Assembly (NCBI GenBank): GCA_025998475.1
Contig: BNVZ01000036.1
Location: forward strand, 1 to 10,678
From: Endomicrobiia bacterium
GTDB taxonomy: Bacteria; Elusimicrobiota; Endomicrobiia; Endomicrobiales; Endomicrobiaceae
Direction: 5' to 3'
DNA: 10,678 nt
Positions 7,069 through 10,678 of the stretch are shown piece by piece. Each line of letters opens with the position of its first letter. Position 1 is the first letter of the stretch. A program made the translations under genes and the position numbers. The notes under the pieces are model-generated. The model searched no databases. It had not been told where the DNA came from and saw nothing but the letters and a program-made list of their open reading frames with translations.

Positions 7069-7376
7069 AATAAACGCACAGCACACAAGCGGGTCTAGGT
7101 GCTCAGAATCCACCGCCAGATGCTGCAAAGCAGCAGTTTGTTGGGAGAATCCACCAGGATCAGTATATAATGTCCATACGAAGATTGCATCTAGGGGTGG
7201 GGTGTTGGTGGTGGCGCAGTAACGTCACCACCCACACCCCACCCCTAGATGCAATCAGCAGTGCAGACAGCGTACAGATGGCGGCGGCAACGCAGGCGGT
7301 GTGCGTGACAACGCAGGCGAAAGTGAAAAAAAGCAAAAGCGAAGAAGATGAAGGTGAAGGCGGCGATACCGTCTAA
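7069..7376 (+). pseudogene. Probable frame-broken continuation of the lipoprotein gene
   Basis: After the lipoprotein stop, frame 2 (around 7046-7100) reads ENTHGEINAQHTSGS. Frame 0 then stays open from 7086 to the TAA at 7374-7376, reading AGLGAQNPPPDAAKQQFVG and, further on, KKSKSEEDEGEGGDTV. Near 7270-7340 a third frame gives a Gly/Asn-rich string (DGGGNAGGVRDNAGE). Such frame-hopping low-complexity sequence suggests a decayed C-terminal part of a secreted lipoprotein. A 206-bp ORF with ATG at 7170 covers part of this, but its start lacks a ribosome-binding site and it runs through the 74-bp palindrome. This interpretation is inference; plain noncoding DNA is the alternative. Confidence 0.4.
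7183..7256. repeat. 74-bp near-perfect palindrome with G-rich and C-rich arms
   Basis: Arms of 34 bp (7183-7216 and 7223-7256) enclose the 6-nt loop cagtaa. Pairing base by base gives 32 Watson-Crick pairs, one G-U (7214/7225) and one mismatch (7206/7233). The left arm is G-rich (gcatctaggggtggggtg), in strong contrast with the AT-rich surroundings. No T-run follows, so it is not an ordinary terminator. It lies inside the decayed lipoprotein region, and the +0 frame stays open across it. Confidence 0.95.
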
Positions 7377-7494
7377 AGTATAGGATGATGCTGTAGTGGT
7401 AGTACTTAAATTAAAATAACAAACTTCTTGTCTTTAGGCAGAAGCAATTTACTTGAGTGGCAGGGTATTATTTGTGCAGAGGTGTAATAAACAA

Positions 7495-7731
7495 ATGCCT
7501 GAAATGGAATTTAAAGGCAAAACTGTAGCAGAAGCAATAAACAATGGATTGACTAAGCTCAGGTGTAACAGGAAAAATGCCGTAGTAAAAATTGTAAATG
7601 AAGGTTCGACCGGTCTTTTTGGGCTTATGGGTGCAAAACCTGCAATTGTTTTAATATCGGTTAATAATTCTAAACGCATCAACAAAATAGCTGTTAACGT
7701 TGATCATGAGAAGGCGTGTAAAAAAGCTTAA
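7495..7731 (+). CDS. Stand-alone Jag N-terminal domain protein
   Basis: The 78-residue product matches the Jag N-terminal domain pattern: EFKGKTVAEAINNGLTKL, then a beta strand (AVVKIVNEG), then STGLFGLMGAKPAIVLI. In full-length Jag/KhpB proteins this domain is followed by KH and R3H RNA-binding domains; here the protein stops after a short basic tail and neither is present. ATG at 7495 is the likely start, with AGAGGTG about 10 nt upstream; a TTG at 7453 would add 14 residues with no family similarity. Full Jag genes usually sit beside rnpA and yidC; this one is beside pyrD. It may be a truncated jag, a duplicated domain or a genuine small protein. Function is unknown, though an RNA- or membrane-associated role would be the family expectation. 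Confidence 0.75.
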   Translation: MPEMEFKGKTVAEAINNGLTKLRCNRKNAVVKIVNEGSTGLFGLMGAKPAIVLISVNNSKRINKIAVNVDHEKACKKA

Positions 7732-7803
7732 TTCATTTTGGTAAAATTTTATCCCGAGTTCAAGCAGTCTATAACATTTTCTATATTTGAAATAAAAAAT
7801 AGT

Positions 7804-8727
7804 ATGAAACTAAATTTAAGTGTAAATTTTGCGGGGATTAAATTTAAAAATCCGGTGCTTGTGGCATCTGGAACCTTTGGTTATGGCTATGAGCTAGCGG
7901 ATTTAGTTCCTTTGAAAAAGCTGGGTGGTATTGTAACAAAGACAATTACTTTGGAACCTCGTCATGGGAATTTGCAGCCAAGAATTGCTGAAGTGGCTTC
8001 AGGAATGTTGAACACTATAGGGTTACAGAACATAGGCGTTAAAGCTTTTATTGAAGAACCTCTTGAAAAATTAAACAAAATTGAAGTGCCCTTTATTGTA
8101 AGTGTTGCTGGGGCTACGGTTAACGAGTATGTTGAAACTGTAAAAATATTAAGCAGACAAAATGGGATATCGGCAATAGAACTTAATTTATCTTGCCCCA
8201 ATTTAAAAAAGAAAATAGTTTGCCATGATTTGTCTTTAATGAGCGATGTAATAAAAGGTGTAAAAAAAATATCAAAAGTACCTGTTATTGCTAAGTTGTC
8301 TCCTCTTGTAACTGATATATCTGAACTTGCGTTAGCAACACAGAATGCAGGGGCAGATGGAGTAACGCTTGCAAATACTTATCCTGCGATGGCTATAGAC
8401 GTTGAGACTCTTAAGCCAAGGTTGTCTACCGTAAAAGGTGGAATGTCTGGCGCTTGCGTGAAACCTATGTCTGTAAGATGCGTGTATGACGCGTATCAAA
8501 GTATAAAAATACCTATAGTGGGCTGCGGTGGCATAATGACAGGTGAAGATGCGATTGAATTTATGCTTGCAGGAGCTACGGCTGTAAGTGTTGGCAGTGC
8601 AAGTTTAGTTTCTCCTAAAAATTTGCTAAACATCATTGGTGAATTTGAAAATATATTAAAAGAAAAAAATATAAAATCGGCAAAAGAAATAGTCGGTATG
8701 CTTAACACCGCAAAGAATACCTGTTAA
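7804..8727 (+). CDS. pyrD: Dihydroorotate dehydrogenase, class 1B catalytic subunit
   Basis: FMN enzyme that oxidises dihydroorotate to orotate in pyrimidine synthesis. Numbering from ATG 7804 gives 307 residues, the family norm; the open frame extends upstream to a TTG at 7738, but those residues are not PyrD-like, while MKLNLSVNFAGIKFKNPVLV fits the family start. Landmarks are GTFGYG at 23-28, SGMLNTIGLQNIGV at 66-79 (a class 1B-like version), ELNLSCPN at 126-133 with C131 as probable catalytic base, AKLSPLVTDI at 163-172, NTYPAMAID at 191-199, GGMSGACVKP at 212-221 and GCGGIMTGEDA at 240-250. Class 1B enzymes normally pair with the PyrK flavoprotein to use NAD; no pyrK is in this window. 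The Shine-Dalgarno is poor. It is followed by pyrF and pyrE on the same strand. Confidence 0.95.
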   Translation: MKLNLSVNFAGIKFKNPVLVASGTFGYGYELADLVPLKKLGGIVTKTITLEPRHGNLQPRIAEVASGMLNTIGLQNIGVKAFIEEPLEKLNKIEVPFIVSVAGATVNEYVETVKILSRQNGISAIELNLSCPNLKKKIVCHDLSLMSDVIKGVKKISKVPVIAKLSPLVTDISELALATQNAGADGVTLANTYPAMAIDVETLKPRLSTVKGGMSGACVKPMSVRCVYDAYQSIKIPIVGCGGIMTGEDAIEFMLAGATAVSVGSASLVSPKNLLNIIGEFENILKEKNIKSAKEIVGMLNTAKNTC

Positions 8728-8797
8728 TTTGTGCTGAATTGTGAAGCGTTTTCACCCTTGGATTTTTAGTTGTGGAATTAAATTTTTGAGGTGTTTT

Positions 8798-8860
8798 ATG
8801 GATTTTAACACTAAAAACTTAAGGCAATGTTGTAAATGGGAGGGCTACCTCTCATTGTAA
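8798..8860 (+). other. 20-codon ORF with hairpin ahead of pyrF (possible leader)
   Basis: ATG at 8798 is preceded by GAGG at 6 nt (ttgaggtgttttATG) and encodes MDFNTKNLRQCCKWEGYLSL. Its 3' half contains the stem AATGGGAGG-gcta-CCTCTCATT (8835-8856), 9 bp with one G-U pair. A short translated ORF overlapping a hairpin just upstream of a biosynthetic gene could be a leader-peptide attenuator, or the stump of a lost gene. No PyrR-binding consensus was recognised. Confidence 0.3.
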
Positions 8861-8919
8861 GATACTTTTCATGTGTTTGTCATAGTGTTTCGTAAACAAT
8901 AACCAACAAAGGGAGAAAA

Positions 8920-9564
8920 ATGAAAAAGACTATACTAGCTCTTGATGTTTATGATTTACAAAAAGCTGAAAGGCTTGTAAAAGAAACGAGTCCTTACATC
9001 GATATTTACAAAGTCGGTCCTATACTATTTTTACAGTCAGGCAAAGAAATAATAAAAATAATAAAGAATAACGGAAAAGAAGTATTTTTAGATTTAAAAT
9101 TTTATGATATTCCAGCAACCGTAAAGCGTTCGGTTGAATCTGCAAAAGAACTTGGGGTGTTTAGTTTAACTGTTCATTCGATTGGCGGTGAAGAAATGCT
9201 TAAAGCTGCAGCCTCCGTAGAAAACAGACCAAAAATTTGGGCGGTAACTGTTTTAACAAGCCAGATTACTGCTCCAAAGGAGGTTATAAGAAGAGCAAAA
9301 CTTACAAAGTCTTGTGGAATTGACGGCGTAATATCGTCTCCGCTTGAAATAGCACTTATAAAAAAGGAATGCGGAAAAGATTTTGTAGTTGTTACTCCTG
9401 GAATCAGACTTGCAAAGACTGATGACGATCAAAAAAGAGTGGCGACTCCTGAAATTGCTGTAAAGGAAGGTGGTGATTTTATAGTGGTAGGCAGACCAAT
9501 AATAGAGGCTGAAGATCCGTCTGAAGTTGCAAAAAATATTTATGAGGGTACTTTGATAAAATGA
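8920..9564 (+). CDS. pyrF: Orotidine 5'-phosphate decarboxylase
   Basis: Decarboxylates OMP to UMP, the last step of de novo pyrimidine synthesis, in the cytoplasm. The 214-residue TIM-barrel protein carries the active-site D-x-K-x-x-D as D58-L-K60-F-Y-D63 in VFLDLKFYDIPATV. YKVG places the remaining catalytic lysine at K31, and LALDV at 6-10 starts strand 1. The phosphate-binding half is visible as VVTPGIRL with DDQKRVATP, then FIVVGRPI. ATG at 8920 has a strong RBS (aaagggag, 5 nt spacer). It lies 192 bp after pyrD and 169 bp before pyrE on the same strand; the gaps are longer than in a compact operon. Confidence 0.97.
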   Translation: MKKTILALDVYDLQKAERLVKETSPYIDIYKVGPILFLQSGKEIIKIIKNNGKEVFLDLKFYDIPATVKRSVESAKELGVFSLTVHSIGGEEMLKAAASVENRPKIWAVTVLTSQITAPKEVIRRAKLTKSCGIDGVISSPLEIALIKKECGKDFVVVTPGIRLAKTDDDQKRVATPEIAVKEGGDFIVVGRPIIEAEDPSEVAKNIYEGTLIK

Positions 9565-9579
9565 GTACCTCTGTTAAAA

Positions 9580-9696
9580 ATGCAAATTAAGCTGTTTCGT
9601 GATGGGTTTAAAGTAGATGTTTTATTGCAATTTGGCAGTGTAAGTCCTAGATGGGGATTGCTTTACATTCTTAGGTGCGAAGAATATATTTTTTAA
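9580..9696 (+). other. 38-codon ORF of unknown nature between pyrF and pyrE
   Basis: ATG at 9580 opens a 38-codon frame (MQIKLFRDGFKVDVLLQFGS and onward) ending at TAA 9694-9696. No ribosome-binding site precedes it. The peptide looks protein-like but I do not recognise it; it may be a gene remnant. The terminator-like hairpin at 9667-9694 overlaps its end. Confidence 0.25.
9667..9694 (+). terminator. Weak terminator-like hairpin between pyrF and pyrE
   Basis: ATTCTT-aggtgcg-AAGAAT forms a 6-bp stem followed three bases later by six T. The stem is AT-rich, so it may terminate only partly, acting as an attenuator before pyrE. Confidence 0.35.
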
Positions 9697-9733
9697 GGAT
9701 AAAAAATTAACATCTATAAGGGGAAACGCAAAA

Positions 9734-10315
9734 ATGCAACAAGAAGAAATAAAAGAATTATTTAAAAAAAACAAGGCTCTTTTGACTGGACATTTTAAGC
9801 TTTCAAGCGGTCTTCATTCAGACACATATTTTCAAGCCGCTTTGATTCTGCAGTACCCTAAGGAAGCAGAAATACTTGCCGAAAAACTTGCAAAGAAGAT
9901 TAAAGAAAACAATATAGAAGTTGATGTTGTTATTTCTCCGGCAATGGGTGGCGTTATTATAGGTCACGAAATGGGAAGAGCATTAGGTATACGTGCAATA
10001 TTTACTGAAAGAATTGACGGAAAAGTATCTCTTCGAAGAGGATTTTCTATAAATGAAAGTGAAAGAATTTTAATTGTTGAAGATGTTATTACAACTGGTC
10101 TTTCCACAAAAGAAGTTATAGATGCTGTTAAATCGATTGGTGCGCGAGTTGTCGCTGTAGTGTCTCTTGTTGATAGAAGTGCTGGGAAAGTTGATTTTGG
10201 CATTCCAAAGTTTTCTCTTTTGAGTCTCGAAGTAAAAAGTTATAAAGAAGAAGAATGCCCTATGTGCAAAGAAGGGAGCGGGAGCGCCGCAGTTAAGCCT
10301 GGCAGCAGGAAATAG
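9734..10315 (+). CDS. pyrE: Orotate phosphoribosyltransferase
   Basis: Joins orotate to PRPP to form OMP, the substrate of PyrF. The PRPP-binding loop is ILIVEDVITTG at 112-122, with a catalytic-loop-like stretch after FTERIDGK (90-97). The N-terminus contains GHFKLSSGLHSDTYFQ, typical of the orotate-site region. The protein is 193 residues, and its C-terminal ECPMCKEG (C175, C178) with VKPGSRK is a tail common in one bacterial PyrE subgroup. ATG at 9734 is preceded by aagggga at 9 nt. It lies downstream of pyrF, so PyrD, PyrF and PyrE cover the last three steps to UMP. Confidence 0.97.
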   Translation: MQQEEIKELFKKNKALLTGHFKLSSGLHSDTYFQAALILQYPKEAEILAEKLAKKIKENNIEVDVVISPAMGGVIIGHEMGRALGIRAIFTERIDGKVSLRRGFSINESERILIVEDVITTGLSTKEVIDAVKSIGARVVAVVSLVDRSAGKVDFGIPKFSLLSLEVKSYKEEECPMCKEGSGSAAVKPGSRK

Positions 10316-10359
10316 TACAACCAACTAACTTAAATAGCAAATTTCATGGACTGTTGTTT

Positions 10360-10391
10360 AGCTTTACCCTCGCCAAAAAAGCTTTCGTTTT
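10360..10391 (+). terminator. Possible terminator after pyrE
   Basis: AGCTTT-(12 nt)-AAAGCT followed by ttcgtttta. The 6-bp stem has a long loop and an interrupted T-run, so only a weak candidate. Confidence 0.25.
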
Positions 10392-10473
10392 AACCCTCTT
10401 TTCAAAATTATGTCTTTCAAAGTCCTTTTCAACGTTAATCGGTGCTTCCTAAAATGACCGAAGCAGTCCAGCA

Positions 10474-10678
10474 TTAGACCTCTTGCATAACTAATATATA
10501 AAAGTACAATAGAAGTACTATGAAACAGAAAAAGAAAGCAGGCGGGTCGTGTGGAATGGGTTTAGGCGATTAATGGGAGTAAAGAAAGGGACGTTTGACA
10601 AAACAGTGAGGATAGCAAGGAGTAAGAAAAGAAAAGGAGGAAGGCAGGAGGAGCAAAGAGAAAATTGAGTATAGCAAA
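10474..10678 (+). mobile_element. Left part of an IS5-like insertion sequence (cut by window edge)
   Basis: The sequence gacctcttgcataact at 10477-10492 resembles terminal inverted repeats of IS5-type elements, and it is preceded by TTA (10474-10476), fitting a TNA target. A transposase-like frame starts about 25 bp further in. The right end is outside the window, so the terminal repeat assignment rests on memory of similar elements and cannot be confirmed by its partner. Confidence 0.5.
10513..10678 (+). pseudogene. N-terminal fragment of IS5-family transposase, frame-broken
   Basis: The frame from 10513 reads YYETEKE, then FRRLMGVKKGTFDKTVRIAR, then KKRKGGR. This follows the N-terminus of helix-turn-helix IS5-type transposases, whose usual pattern is FRRLTGVKKxTFxKM...GGRxxKLSIEDML. 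The frame stops at TGA 10666-10668, while the expected KLSIA continues one frame over (10663-10677). No proper start is visible: the only nearby ATG (10520) is in another frame, which ends after 17 codons. At least one frameshift and a lost start suggest a dead copy. The catalytic DDE part would lie outside the window. Confidence 0.65.

Noticed and set aside
7183..7256. The palindrome as an intrinsic terminator
   Set aside because: Stem is far longer than usual and no T-run follows either arm.
7170..7376. 68-codon ORF through the palindrome as an independent gene
   Set aside because: No ribosome-binding site, Trp-rich palindrome-encoded peptide, and the open frame begins further upstream at 7086; better seen as part of the decayed lipoprotein region.

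Overview
The window is AT-rich bacterial DNA with ordinary Gram-negative-type housekeeping genes, a large repeat-built exported protein, short decayed reading frames and an insertion-sequence fragment. The gene set, the low G+C and the mixture of intact metabolism with broken accessory genes suggest a host-associated Elusimicrobiota bacterium, most like an Endomicrobium-type termite-gut symbiont. That assignment is inference from overall character; no rRNA gene is present to confirm it.

Layout. Positions 1-1629 (minus) hold the N-terminal 543 codons of a surface or autotransporter-like protein that runs off the left edge. It has a signal peptide, a Ser/Thr/Pro linker and about ten 27-residue repeats (81 bp each). 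Because it has no stop codon inside the window it is easily missed, and several long ORFs in other frames overlie it. A promoter lies at 1726-1765. valS follows on the same strand (4483-1829). A divergent intergenic region (4484-4723) carries an inverted repeat on the valS side and a good sigma-70 promoter for the plus-strand cluster pgsA, pgpA and an MBL-fold hydrolase.

From 6480 to 7452 the DNA looks like an accessory or decaying zone. It contains a 346-bp stretch with no gene, a well-formed promoter, a short lipoprotein gene whose reading frame appears to continue in other frames, and a striking G-rich/C-rich 74-bp palindrome. A stand-alone Jag N-terminal domain protein comes next. Then comes a late pyrimidine cluster: pyrD (1B-type dihydroorotate dehydrogenase), pyrF and pyrE, separated by 170-190-bp gaps that hold hairpins and tiny ORFs. 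The right edge holds the start of an IS5-like element with a frame-broken transposase.

Functionally, PgsA and PgpA are consecutive steps of phosphatidylglycerol synthesis. PyrD, PyrE and PyrF convert dihydroorotate to UMP. ValRS charges tRNA-Val. The most unusual items are the modular repeat protein at the left edge and the 74-bp palindrome in the lipoprotein remnant.
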